Assembly: GCF_024053505.1 (NCBI RefSeq)
Contig: NZ_JAMXQS010000003.1
Span: 62,001-126,000, forward strand
Reading direction: 5' to 3'
Source of the DNA: Mesorhizobium liriopis
GTDB lineage: Bacteria > Pseudomonadota > Alphaproteobacteria > Rhizobiales > Rhizobiaceae
DNA length: 64,000 nucleotides
The position numbers and the translations under genes are program-made. Under the pieces are notes generated by a model, which did no database searches, was not told the origin of the DNA, and saw only the letters and a program-made list of their open reading frames with translations. Numbering within the stretch: position 1 is the first letter of the stretch; every line of letters begins with the position of its first letter. Positions 1 to 8,489 of the stretch are shown here, piece by piece.

Positions 1-1074
1 GAAGCCCACCTTGGCGCCCTCGACCTGACGCTCGCCCACGCGACCTTGGAGATGCCACATGATTTCGACGATCTGGGCGACGCCCGTCGCGCCCAGCGGA
101 TGGCCGCGACACAAAAGTCCGCCGCTTGGATTTACCGGAATGCGGCCGCCGATGCTTGTTGCGCCCGACATCAGGAGCTCCAATCCCTCGCCTGGCTGGC
201 AGAAGCCGAGGGCCTCGTAATAGATCACTTCGGCGATCGCCGCCGCGTCATGGACTTCGGCGAGATCGACGTCTTCCGGACCTATACCTGCCATCTCATA
301 GGCCGCCTGCGCCGCGCCGATGGAAATGTCGGGCACCGTCAGGTCGCGATAGCCCTGCGCGAACTTTCCGCTGCGCACAACCGAACCCGAGACCTGGACG
401 GCTTTCCTGTCGCTGCTCGCCCCTGGCTTGGCCGAAACGATAACTGCCGCCGCCCCGTCGGCATTGGGGCACATCTGCAAGAGAGTGATCGGGTCGGAGA
501 CGGGCCTGGAGGCCAGCACTTCGGCGGCCGTGCAGGGATCGCGGAACTGCGCGAACGGATTCGTCACAGCGTGCCTGCGGTTCTTGACGGTGACTTCCGC
601 GACCTGCTCAATGCTGCCGCCGTGCTTGTGGAGATAGGCGCGGGTCCGCATGGCGTAGAGTGCCGGCATGGTCAGGCCCTGCGCGATTTCAGGATCACCC
701 GTGTCGAGGGCGAGAGGCCCCTTACCGCGCGCGCTCAACTGTTCCACGCCGACCACCAGCGCTGTTTCGACCTGGCCCGCGGCAACGGCGAGGCATGCCT
801 GCGACAGCGCGGTGCCACCGCTCGAACAGGCGTTCTCGACGTTGTAGATCGGCATGCCGGTCATGCCGAGGTCCTTGAGCACGCGCTGGCCGCCTAGGCT
901 GCCTTGGAACACGCTGCCTACGTAAGCGGCCTCGATTGCGTTGCGCTTCAGGGCGGCGTCATTCAGCGCCCCGATCACGGCGCTCTGCGCCATCGCTTCG
1001 GACGACCGTTCAGGAAACTTCCCGAAAGGCGTCATGGCGCCGCCGAGGAGGAAGACATTCTGTTGCCCGTACAC
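1..1074 (-). CDS. SCP2-type thiolase (partial, 3' end outside window)
   Basis: Thiolase-superfamily enzyme expected to cleave a 3-oxoacyl-CoA, or to perform a related retro-aldol cleavage. Reading the minus strand gives an N-terminus with VFLLGGAMTPFGKK, the nucleophile motif NACSSGG (Cys84) and the C-terminal NPSGGL...GHPLGATG motif. The usual HDCF motif reads HDAA. I chose the GTG start at 1074 because a strong GGAAGGAG ribosome site lies 8 nt upstream; a TTG at 1080 is the alternative. It follows the Zn-ribbon gene directly. SCP2-type thiolases are often partnered with DUF35 proteins, as in the Ltp2-ChsH2 aldolase, so aldolase activity is an alternative. The last residues lie beyond base 1. 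Confidence 0.88.
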   Translation of the reverse strand, partial: MYGQQNVFLLGGAMTPFGKFPERSSEAMAQSAVIGALNDAALKRNAIEAAYVGSVFQGSLGGQRVLKDLGMTGMPIYNVENACSSGGTALSQACLAVAAGQVETALVVGVEQLSARGKGPLALDTGDPEIAQGLTMPALYAMRTRAYLHKHGGSIEQVAEVTVKNRRHAVTNPFAQFRDPCTAAEVLASRPVSDPITLLQMCPNADGAAAVIVSAKPGASSDRKAVQVSGSVVRSGKFAQGYRDLTVPDISIGAAQAAYEMAGIGPEDVDLAEVHDAAAIAEVIYYEALGFCQPGEGLELLMSGATSIGGRIPVNPSGGLLCRGHPLGATGVAQIVEIMWHLQGRVGERQVEGAKVGF

Positions 1075-1076
1075 GC

Positions 1077-1493
1077 TCAATTCTCCTTCCCGGTGGCATT
1101 GGCGGCAGGCAGGAAGACGAAGCTCTCCCTGACCGAGCCGTCGGCTTCAGTCGCAATGGCCGCGTGGCCGATGTCCATCGCCATACCCGACTGTAGCTCT
1201 GTCGCTTCCCAACCCATAATCTGCCCTAGCACTCGAACGTCGCCGGGGAGATCGACGTAGCCGACTGCGTAAGGCACCTTGAAACCCTTTGGAGCGATGT
1301 GGACGACCGAATAGGAATAGAGTTTGCCGGGCCCGGCGACGCGGACGTCCTTCATCCGGTTGTCGCTGCCGCATTCGGTGCAGAACGTCCGCTTGGGCAC
1401 GAAACGGCGCCCGCATTCGAGGCATTCGCAGCCCGACAGTGTTGTTGCCGGTTCGGCGTCGATGCTCGAAGCCTTCAACTGACTGGTTTGCAT
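1077..1493 (-). CDS. Zn-ribbon OB-fold protein (DUF35)
   Basis: 138-residue DUF35 protein. The N-terminal zinc ribbon has the pattern CLECG (about residues 23-27) and CTECGS (about 38-43). An OB-fold region follows (YSYSVVHIAPKGFKVPYAVGYVDLP). DUF35 proteins are non-catalytic or acyl-CoA-binding partners of thiolases and thiolase-like aldolases. The thiolase gene begins as this one ends, so the two products probably form a complex. It lies 9 nt downstream of the CoA-transferase gene in the same operon. Family assignment is firm; the substrate is unknown. Confidence 0.88.
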   Translation of the reverse strand: MQTSQLKASSIDAEPATTLSGCECLECGRRFVPKRTFCTECGSDNRMKDVRVAGPGKLYSYSVVHIAPKGFKVPYAVGYVDLPGDVRVLGQIMGWEATELQSGMAMDIGHAAIATEADGSVRESFVFLPAANATGKEN

Positions 1494-1502
1494 CGTTGCC
1501 TC

Positions 1503-2723
1503 CTACGCCACTGCCTTGGACGATTTTAAGGTCGAGATGCGCTCGGCGGAGTAGCCGAGCGTCCGCTCGAGGATTTCGTCCGTGTGTTCGCCGAGCATCG
1601 GCGCGGACGCCGTCGGCACCTCTGGCATATCGGACAGCCGGACCGGAGCGCGCGCGAGTGTCAGCTTACCGACATGCGGATCCTCGACCTCGACCAGTGC
1701 GTGGCGGGCCTTGAGGTGCTCGCACTTCACGAGGTCGCGTCCAGTCTGGACCTTGCCTGCCGGCACGCCGAAACCGTCGAGCGTGGTCACCACGTCGTCG
1801 GCGGTTCGCGCGGCCATCCACTCCTCGACCCAGGGCTCCCACTCCGCGGTGTTGGCGGCGCGCATGCGGCCCGTCGCCGTCGACGGGTTCGTTATCCAGT
1901 CCTCGCGCCCGAGCGCCTTGCAGAAACGCGCCCAGATAAATTCGTTGGGTGTAATGAGCGCGACGAAGCCGTCGCTGACCGCGAAGGTGCGATAGGGCGC
2001 CTGGTACCTGTCGCGGCCGCGCGTCAGAATCTCGCCCGCGAACGTGTAGAGCATGACGCTCTTCTCGTTTAGGCCGACGAGGCTGTCGTACATCGCCGCG
2101 TCGATGAACTGGCCGGTGCCGGTCTTCTCGCGCATGTAGAGCGCAAGCAGGACCTGGTATCCGGCCATGACGCCGGTAAACAGGTCGCCCAGCGCCACCG
2201 GGCTGACGGCGGGTGGACCGTCCTCTTCGCCGAAGAGATTGGTGATGCCGGACATGGCCTGAATCACGGGATCGAACGCCGGCAGTCCTGAAAACGCGCC
2301 TTCGAGTTCCTTTGTGCGTCCATAACCGCTGATCGCGGCATAGATCAGCCGCGGGTTGATCCTGCGCAGATCCTCGTAGCCGAGCCCGAGCTTTTCGACC
2401 GAGCCGGGCTTCAGGTTTTCCACGACAACGTCAGCGCCGCGGATGAGGTCGCGATAGACCTCCCGGCCTTCCGGCGTCTGGATATCGAGCGTCAGGCTCT
2501 TCTTGTTGCGGTTGTAGGTGACGAAGCCACCATACACGGTCTCGCCATCCTTGCCCTTCAGGGCAGGCTGGTAGTCGCGTCGGGGATCGCCGCTGCCAGG
2601 ACGCTCGATCTTGATGACCTCGGCACCGCAATCGGCCAGCCACATCGTGCAGAATGGCGCAGCTATGTATTGCTCGAGCGCGACGACGCGCACCCCGCTC
2701 AACGGGTACTTCTTCATAGCCAT
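1503..2723 (-). CDS. CaiB/BaiF class III CoA-transferase
   Basis: 406-residue class III CoA-transferase (formyl-CoA transferase/CaiB type), expected to move CoA from a donor thioester to a carboxylic acid. It shows the N-terminal signature GVRVVALEQYIAAPF, the ADVVVENLKPG segment and the catalytic Asp region PVALGDLFTG (Asp180), and ends with a normal C-terminal lobe. Length is usual for the family. In this operon it most likely activates the imported acid, or recycles CoA, before the thiolase step. An internal start at MKKYPLSG (two codons in) is possible. The acid used cannot be predicted from sequence. Confidence 0.88.
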   Translation of the reverse strand: MAMKKYPLSGVRVVALEQYIAAPFCTMWLADCGAEVIKIERPGSGDPRRDYQPALKGKDGETVYGGFVTYNRNKKSLTLDIQTPEGREVYRDLIRGADVVVENLKPGSVEKLGLGYEDLRRINPRLIYAAISGYGRTKELEGAFSGLPAFDPVIQAMSGITNLFGEEDGPPAVSPVALGDLFTGVMAGYQVLLALYMREKTGTGQFIDAAMYDSLVGLNEKSVMLYTFAGEILTRGRDRYQAPYRTFAVSDGFVALITPNEFIWARFCKALGREDWITNPSTATGRMRAANTAEWEPWVEEWMAARTADDVVTTLDGFGVPAGKVQTGRDLVKCEHLKARHALVEVEDPHVGKLTLARAPVRLSDMPEVPTASAPMLGEHTDEILERTLGYSAERISTLKSSKAVA

Positions 2724-2731
2724 TTACCTTT

Positions 2732-4213
2732 TCACATGTGCTGGCTGTAGCTAATCGTGCCGCTCTGCATGGACAGCCTGCTCACATCAGTCCGCTTCGC
2801 CATCTCCTGCATGAGCCCCATCAGCGGCGGCGGAACGTCGCCCTGCCGCGTGGCCTTGCGCTGGGCGCGGTATTTCTGGATCACCGTCTTGCTGTTGAAG
2901 AGTTCCAGTAGGAAATCCTCGTCTGATGCGAATGGGCCCTGCTCCGCTTTGAAGTCGGCCACCATCTCGCGGCCGAAAACCGCCGTCGCGTCGATAGGCG
3001 TGTCGTTGCCGACGACCCGGTCGAGGATGTTCTGGTCGATGGTGCCGGGCGACCTTCCGTAGTGGCCGCGCATATAGAGGCGAAGTTCTTCAGGAACGGT
3101 GTGGTAACGCTTGCCTTCGAGGACGTTGAAGGTTGCCTGAACAGTCACCAGCTGGGAGAACGGCGTTACCATGACGGGAAAGCCCATCTCCTCGCGGACG
3201 CGGCCGGTCTCCTCTAGAACTTCCGGCAACCGGTCGATGAGGTTTAGCCCCTTCAGCTGGCTGACGAGGTGTGACATCATTCCGCCTGGCACCTGATGGT
3301 GCGCGAAGATCCGGAAGTTCTCGGCATCCGGCGTCACCGACCGGCTGAACGGACGCCCCTCCTGGTAGGCCACCCAGAGGAAATGGTCGTCGACGCGGCG
3401 CAGCAGCCGGTCGTCGAGACTGGTGTCGAAACCGCGTTCCGACACCATCGGCACCAAGTCGCGGGTCGCCGGCAGCGATTCCCCGTAGGAGACCGGACGA
3501 GACGCGCTAAAGAAGCCGTCGACGCCGGTACCGAGCGCGGCGGAATAGCAGTCGAGAGAAAGTCCCGTCGCATCGTGGCCGGAGAACTCCAAAAGCGTGT
3601 TGGGCAATGCGCCGCGCAGCGCCGAAAAATTCTCCCGCGCGGTCTTTCCGGTGAGCAGGCCGCTCGCATCTCCGAAGACGATCCCGTCGGCGCCGGCCGC
3701 GATGAACTCACGGCTCTTCTCGACGAAATGTTCGGGCGTGTGCGCGGGGCTCAGCGAATAGGTGACGTATCCAAGCACGCCCATGCCGAGCTTCTTGGCG
3801 CAGCGGACGTGGAACTCGACGTTGCTTGTGTCGTTCAGCGCGTCGAAGATGAGCACCCAGTCGACGCCGATGTTCTTCAGCGTGCGCATAAAGAGTTCGA
3901 CGACGTCGTCCGAATACCGTTTCCACCCGAAGAGATTGCGGCCGCGCACCAAAACGATCGTGTCAGTCTTCTTGATGCGCTTGCGCAGAAGGTGGAGACG
4001 CTCCCAGGGGTCTTCGAAGAGATAGACCACCGCGGTCTCGAACGCCGAACCGCTGATCAGGTTTATGCGGTCGAAGCCGCAATCGTCTAGGATCGGCGCG
4101 GCGTCAAGCATCGAAGCTGTGCGCATGCGGTTTGCCCAGACCGATTGCGGACCGTCACGGAAGGTCTCGTCTGTGAACCGGATGCGGGGCCGTGCAGCTG
4201 GGGCGTTCATCAC
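2732..4213 (-). CDS. Pyruvate carboxylase subunit B / transcarboxylase-5S-like carboxyltransferase
   Basis: 493-residue DRE-TIM (HMGL-like) carboxyltransferase followed by a PYC/OADA conserved carboxylase domain (about residues 300-440, with FSQLVTVQATFNVLEGKRYH and a YGRSPG segment). Relatives move CO2 between carboxybiotin and a 2-oxoacid or acyl-CoA. The start shares 4 bp with the biotin-carrier gene, which supports joint function. The TIM-barrel Arg-Asp pair is present (TFRDGPQS, Arg19-Asp20). By eye, the lysine of the usual KDMAGLL motif is replaced (GDASGLL, Gly181), and the His-x-His metal motif reads Ser-Gly-His (Ser211, His213). The metal centre may therefore differ from known enzymes. 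No biotin carboxylase gene is visible nearby. Confidence 0.8.
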   Translation of the reverse strand: MMNAPAARPRIRFTDETFRDGPQSVWANRMRTASMLDAAPILDDCGFDRINLISGSAFETAVVYLFEDPWERLHLLRKRIKKTDTIVLVRGRNLFGWKRYSDDVVELFMRTLKNIGVDWVLIFDALNDTSNVEFHVRCAKKLGMGVLGYVTYSLSPAHTPEHFVEKSREFIAAGADGIVFGDASGLLTGKTARENFSALRGALPNTLLEFSGHDATGLSLDCYSAALGTGVDGFFSASRPVSYGESLPATRDLVPMVSERGFDTSLDDRLLRRVDDHFLWVAYQEGRPFSRSVTPDAENFRIFAHHQVPGGMMSHLVSQLKGLNLIDRLPEVLEETGRVREEMGFPVMVTPFSQLVTVQATFNVLEGKRYHTVPEELRLYMRGHYGRSPGTIDQNILDRVVGNDTPIDATAVFGREMVADFKAEQGPFASDEDFLLELFNSKTVIQKYRAQRKATRQGDVPPPLMGLMQEMAKRTDVSRLSMQSGTISYSQHM

Positions 4214-4788
4214 GCATTGTCCCCTGCTGGTGCGTCAAGATGGAACAGCGTCTGGTCGAACTGGACCAGATCTTCGTTATCCACGCAGATCTCGCTGATC
4301 ACGCCGCGGCTACCGGCACGGATGTTGTTCATGACCTTCATCACTTCGATGATGCCGACGACGGTATCCGCCTCGACTTCCGTCCCGACTTCCACGAAGG
4401 ACGGCTCGCCGGGCGCAGGCGCCCGGTAGAAGATGCCCGCGATTGGCGACCGCACGGAGACGGCGTTAACGGCGTTGTCCTGCGCCGGCTTGGCGGCGGG
4501 CTTGCGCGAGGGCCACGGTTCCGGGACCGGCGATGCGACGGGTGCTGCGGCTTTTGGCTGTAGCGCAACCGACTGCACCTCGCCGTCGGAAGCGCCATCG
4601 CGTTCGACTTCGACCTTCAGGTCGCCGATCGCCAGCGACAGCTTGCGCACGTTCGGTGTGCTGTCGACCAGCCGCAATATTTCCAGCACATCCGCGTAGC
4701 TAAACTCGTAGCTGATCTTGTTGCCGTCACCCGCCTGCACGGCGACAGCCTCGCTCAATCCGTCCCAGCTTGTGGCAGCGTCGCTCAT
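4210..4788 (-). CDS. Biotin carboxyl carrier-like protein (AccB-like)
   Basis: 192-residue carrier protein. The C-terminal biotinyl/lipoyl domain (about 112-190) begins SPIAGIFYRAP and carries the attachment site EVMKVMN with Lys151, where the commoner form is EAMKMMN. A central Pro/Ala-rich linker (about 78-105) separates it from an N-terminal segment resembling AccB N-termini (ILRLVDSTPNVRKLSLAIGD). It should carry CO2 as carboxybiotin for the adjacent carboxyltransferase, with which it overlaps by 4 bp. It may be a second, pathway-specific BCCP rather than the fatty-acid AccB, because accC does not follow. Lipoylation cannot be excluded. Confidence 0.83.
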   Translation of the reverse strand: MSDAATSWDGLSEAVAVQAGDGNKISYEFSYADVLEILRLVDSTPNVRKLSLAIGDLKVEVERDGASDGEVQSVALQPKAAAPVASPVPEPWPSRKPAAKPAQDNAVNAVSVRSPIAGIFYRAPAPGEPSFVEVGTEVEADTVVGIIEVMKVMNNIRAGSRGVISEICVDNEDLVQFDQTLFHLDAPAGDNA

Positions 4789-4816
4789 ATCGATTGCCTT
4801 CCTTGTATGTATCCGC

Positions 4817-5605
4817 TCACTGCCAACGCAGGAGGCGCTTTTCGACGATGTTCATGACTTCGATTAGAACCGTTCCGAGGATCGCCAGGATCAGGAGCAC
4901 GCTGAACATGCCGCTGATCTGGAAGCTTCCGGCAAGGAACGACAGGAGCTGGCCTAGCCCGTGTTCAGCCGCGATAATCTCGCCGCCGATCACGCCTAGC
5001 AGCGCGTAAATCAAGCCGAGCCTCAGGCCGGAGAAGATGGTAGGCACCGCACTCGGCAGCGTCACGCGCATGAATATCTGACGCTTGCTAGCACCCATGG
5101 TGCGCGACAGCGTCAGATGGTCGGCGCTCGTGCTTCGTATGCCGGCGACCGCGCTGCTTAGCACTATGAAATATGTGAGGCTGGCGCCGAGCGCGACCTT
5201 CGACCAGATGCCGAGGCCGAACCACAACAGGAACAGCGGAGCAAGCGCGATGCGCGGAAGCGCGTTCAGCGCGGAAAAGAACGGCCCGCTAAACCGCTCG
5301 AACAGCGGCCAGGTGATGAAGATTAGGGCGGTGGCGATGCCCGCGACGCTGCCGATGGCAAACGCCAAGAACGTGCTGCCCAGCGTCCAGACGAGATCCC
5401 TGATGATGCTGTAGTCGACGAACAGGCCGTTCCAGAGGAACTTCGCGATCTGGGACGGAACACCGATGAACAGCGGATCCACGATCCTGTTACGCGCGAC
5501 ATACTCCCAGCCGAGGAAGAAGAAGGCTAGGAACACGATCCGGGCGACCACCAGCGCGATCGTTTCAAAGCGTTCGAAGTTCGGGACGGTCGACGGATTG
5601 CTCAC
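4817..5605 (-). CDS. NitT/TauT-family ABC transporter permease
   Basis: 262-residue inner-membrane permease of the nitrate/sulfonate/taurine type. It has about six hydrophobic segments and a BPD_transp_1 domain whose coupling loop reads RTMGASKRQIFMRVTLP (about 168-184). The GTG at 5605 overlaps the ATPase stop as GTGA, the same arrangement as the ATPase/binding-protein junction, so I prefer it to the upstream ATG at 5635. It forms the membrane part of the importer encoded by the next two genes upstream. The substrate is likely a small organic acid anion; that is inferred from the downstream CoA genes. Confidence 0.87.
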   Translation of the reverse strand: MSNPSTVPNFERFETIALVVARIVFLAFFFLGWEYVARNRIVDPLFIGVPSQIAKFLWNGLFVDYSIIRDLVWTLGSTFLAFAIGSVAGIATALIFITWPLFERFSGPFFSALNALPRIALAPLFLLWFGLGIWSKVALGASLTYFIVLSSAVAGIRSTSADHLTLSRTMGASKRQIFMRVTLPSAVPTIFSGLRLGLIYALLGVIGGEIIAAEHGLGQLLSFLAGSFQISGMFSVLLILAILGTVLIEVMNIVEKRLLRWQ

Positions 5606-6447
5606 GACTTCAACCCCATTTCCAGTTGCTCCCACACCTGGGCATAGAGTCTGTGGTAGGCAGGGTCCTTTTGCAGCGCGGACACGGAGCGCGGGCGCGG
5701 CAGGTCGATAGGTATGTCGGCGATGACGCGTCCGGGCCGGCTGCTCATGACTATGACGCGGTCCGACAGCGTGATGGCTTCGGCTAGGTCATGCGTGATG
5801 AAGACGACGTTGCGCCGCTCCTTCATCCACAACGACAACAGCACTTCCTCGAGCTGCAGCTTGGTCTGGGCGTCGAGCGCGCCGAACGGCTCGTCCATCA
5901 ACAGCAGCGGCGATTCCAGGCAGAAGGTGCGGGCGAGCGCGACGCGCTGGCGCATGCCATGCGAAAGCGCTTTCGGATAGCTCTCCTCGAACCCCTTCAG
6001 CCCCACGGCCTCCAGCAGTTCGCGCGCGCGGCTCTTCCGCTTGGCGCGATCCATGCCCCTGATCTCCGCGCCGAACTCAGCGTTCCGCTCGGCCGTCAGC
6101 CAAGGAAACAGGCAGTCTCGCGCCAGCATGTAGGCGACGTCGTGCCTGCCCGCTTTCGGCGGCTTGCCGAAGATCGAGAGCGTGCCGGTCTGCACCTTGA
6201 TTAGGCCGGCGAGAAGATTGAGCACCGTCGTCTTACCGCAACCGGACGGCCCGACGATCGACACGAACTCACCGGGAGCAAATGTCAACGAGACATTCGA
6301 CGCGGCATGGACGCTCTCGCCGAAGCGATGATCGAGACCGTCGATCACGATGCGGTCGGACGAAGTGGCCGCCGCATTCGCTGAGTTTAGAGTTTCGGAA
6401 ACGATGCTCATCGTGCTTCTGGCGACAGCTTGCGCGTTGACGCTCAC
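5602..6447 (-). CDS. NitT/TauT-family ABC transporter ATP-binding protein
   Basis: About 281-residue ATPase. Walker A reads GPSGCGKTT, the signature region is degenerate (ALSHGMRQRVALART rather than LSGGQ), Walker B is LLLMDEP and the switch His lies in FITHDLAEA. A GTG at 6447 overlaps the stop of the binding-protein gene by 4 bp; an ATG at 6411 is the alternative start. The longer open frame upstream only overlaps the binding-protein gene and is not used. It energises import with the permease at 4817-5605. Confidence 0.88.
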   Translation of the reverse strand: MSVNAQAVARSTMSIVSETLNSANAAATSSDRIVIDGLDHRFGESVHAASNVSLTFAPGEFVSIVGPSGCGKTTVLNLLAGLIKVQTGTLSIFGKPPKAGRHDVAYMLARDCLFPWLTAERNAEFGAEIRGMDRAKRKSRARELLEAVGLKGFEESYPKALSHGMRQRVALARTFCLESPLLLMDEPFGALDAQTKLQLEEVLLSLWMKERRNVVFITHDLAEAITLSDRVIVMSSRPGRVIADIPIDLPRPRSVSALQKDPAYHRLYAQVWEQLEMGLKS

Positions 6448-7499
6448 GGAGTCGGAGCCTTCCTGTAGACGAAGGATTCCGGATCGACGGGATCCGTGAT
6501 CAGGCCGGCGTTTATGAGATAGTCCGAGAAGGCCTTGACCGCGCCGCGGTCGATCGAGACGCCGTAAAGAGGCGCCCCCCTCCTGACCAGTTCCTCGAGG
6601 ATCTTGTCGGCATCGGCGATGTCGGCGCCGAGCTGGAACCGCTTCTTCACGAGTTCGAGCAGTTCGACTTGGTTCGCCGGATCGTTCACCCACGCCGTCG
6701 CTTCCGTCATTGCCTGAATGAAGGCATCGATGACGACGGGGTTTTTCTCGATGAAGTTACGCCGCGCGGCATAGGTCTCGAATGCGCCGTTGAGCGCGCT
6801 GATCTCAGCCGGGCCCTCCCCTCTCGCGAAGTCTAGGAGGTCAACACACGTATCCTGCACCAGGCAGATCGTGCGGAAGGGTTCGAACATCATCCCGGCG
6901 TCGATCTGGCCCGACAGCATCGAACCGTAGGCGGTGCCCGGACCGCCTACGGCGACATAGGTCACGTCGTCAGCCGACATCTTCGCACCCGTCAGCACTG
7001 CGCGGGTCTGGAGTTCGGTGCCCGAACCGCGAGCCGTGACCCCGACCTTGAGGCCCTTGAGGTCCTGAACGGACGTCGGGAAGCCCTTTTCCTTGTTCGG
7101 AAGCGGGACGCCCTTCTTCACGCTGAGCGTGTAGATGTTATCCGGCGAGTGACCGACGATCAGCTGCACGTCGTTGCCGCGCGACGCGGCCTGCATCGTC
7201 ACTTCGGTGGAAGCGAAGGTGACGTCTAGGCTGCCGGCGACGAGCGCCTGCAGGCCTACCGGTCCGCTCGGGATCTTCACCATTTCGCACTTCAGGCCAT
7301 GCGCTTCGCAGAAGCCTTTGTCCGCGGCGACCCACTGGGTGAAATGAATAACCGCTCCTGGATATTCTTGGATGCGGACCGTCTCGCCATTCGCGACGAT
7401 CTTGTCCTGTGCTTGCGCTGCAGAAGCTGTGAAAAGGCCCGCGGCAACCATAGCCCCGAGAATGCCGGCAAGCGCACGGCATCGCTTGATAGTGATCAT
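6444..7499 (-). CDS. NitT/TauT-family ABC substrate-binding protein
   Basis: 351-residue periplasmic binding protein (NMT1/THI5-like fold). The Sec signal peptide (about residues 1-30) ends ASAAQAQ. The ATG at 7499 is preceded by GGAGGAGAG, a strong ribosome site, which rules against the longer frame starting at 7586. Two pairs of cysteines (FCEAHGLKC and CLVQDTC) could form disulfides. It is the first gene of the long minus-strand operon and is divergent from the IclR gene. Relatives bind sulfonates, nitrate, pyrimidine precursors or aromatic acids; the ligand here is unknown. Confidence 0.88.
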   Translation of the reverse strand: MITIKRCRALAGILGAMVAAGLFTASAAQAQDKIVANGETVRIQEYPGAVIHFTQWVAADKGFCEAHGLKCEMVKIPSGPVGLQALVAGSLDVTFASTEVTMQAASRGNDVQLIVGHSPDNIYTLSVKKGVPLPNKEKGFPTSVQDLKGLKVGVTARGSGTELQTRAVLTGAKMSADDVTYVAVGGPGTAYGSMLSGQIDAGMMFEPFRTICLVQDTCVDLLDFARGEGPAEISALNGAFETYAARRNFIEKNPVVIDAFIQAMTEATAWVNDPANQVELLELVKKRFQLGADIADADKILEELVRRGAPLYGVSIDRGAVKAFSDYLINAGLITDPVDPESFVYRKAPTP

Positions 7500-7667
7500 A
7501 CGTCTCTCCTCCAAGCTGCGTTTGATCAGGGTCGGGACAACTCCTGGCGCCCGTATCTTGCTAACCGTAACGAAACACGGGAGCACAAACTGAGCAATAC
7601 TTTTATTGTTTTTTGCGTTATAATTTGTATTTTGTGGAATAAATCTTTCATTTTTTTCCGGGACGCC
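7500..7667. promoter_or_regulatory. Divergent promoter region between the ABC/CoA operon and the IclR gene
   Basis: 168 bp separating two divergent genes. The half next to the regulator is strikingly AT-rich (about 7,596-7,660). It contains a TATAAT at 7619-7624 on the plus strand, without a convincing -35 element, and a GGAATAAATC tract that could be part of an operator. IclR-family proteins commonly bind the promoter they share with a divergent operon, so this is the expected site of control. I cannot define the operator from one sequence. Confidence 0.45.
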
Positions 7668-8489
7668 ATGACAAGAATTGAGAGGAAGAAGGCAGGACGG
7701 TCGCCTGAAGGCCGATCCGACGACAGTGCGCTGGGTAGGGGACTGGCGATACTAGAGGTGCTGGCGGCAGCGATGCAGCCGATGACGCTGCACGAGATTG
7801 CAGAAGCCGTGCATCTCACCGCCAGCACGGTGCACCGGATCCTGCAGACCCTCTGCGATACGAACCACGCGCAGCGGGACGCTAGCGGCAAGCGCTACCA
7901 TGCCTCGGCAAAGACGCTGAGCCCTTTGACAATGTATCATCCGCTCCAGATTCTGCGCCGTGATGCCATGGAACCGCTTAGGCAGTTGAGGGCCAAGACC
8001 GATCTCACCTCGTCCCTGGTGGTTTTCGTCAGCAACGAGCGTCTCGTACTGGAAGTGTCTGGCGTATCCGGAGTGCTGACCCCCTACTATGGAACTTGCC
8101 TGACCAACCCGCTGCACGTTGCCGTTTCAGGCAAGATCATGCTGCTGCACATGGCCCCTGCGAGGCGCCACAACCTTTTGGGGGAAGGCCCATACGAAGC
8201 GCTAACGCCCAATACGATCACGAACCCAGCAAACTTTGACAGCGAATTGGAGCAGATCAGGGTGCGCGGTTTCTCGACAAACTTGGACGAAAATTTCGTC
8301 GGATTGTCCGCCATCGGCGCGGCGTTAGTATGCCAGCCGGGACAATTGATCGGCTGCATCATGCTCGCGGGATCGAGCAGGGAGTTCAACGAAGAGAAAA
8401 TTGAGGAATGGGGGCGCGCCCTCAAGGACCAGGCTAGTCTGATTTCCTTCTCCCCCGGTGCACGCGCGCTTTGTAACTTATTTGGCTAG
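7668..8489 (+). CDS. IclR-family transcriptional regulator
   Basis: 273-residue regulator. The N-terminal winged HTH (about residues 18-80; LGRGLAILEVLAAAMQPMTL and LTASTVHRILQTL) is followed by an IclR ligand-binding domain containing GFSTNLDENFVGLSAIGAAL. I chose the ATG at 7668; upstream codons in the same open frame lie inside the divergent gene. Position suggests it senses a pathway acid or CoA intermediate and controls the divergent transport/CoA operon. Confidence 0.87.
   Translation: MTRIERKKAGRSPEGRSDDSALGRGLAILEVLAAAMQPMTLHEIAEAVHLTASTVHRILQTLCDTNHAQRDASGKRYHASAKTLSPLTMYHPLQILRRDAMEPLRQLRAKTDLTSSLVVFVSNERLVLEVSGVSGVLTPYYGTCLTNPLHVAVSGKIMLLHMAPARRHNLLGEGPYEALTPNTITNPANFDSELEQIRVRGFSTNLDENFVGLSAIGAALVCQPGQLIGCIMLAGSSREFNEEKIEEWGRALKDQASLISFSPGARALCNLFG

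Noticed and set aside
46-897. Long plus-strand open frame (283 codons) at the left edge
   Set aside because: It is antisense to the thiolase gene, has no recognisable domain, and the minus strand shows all thiolase motifs.
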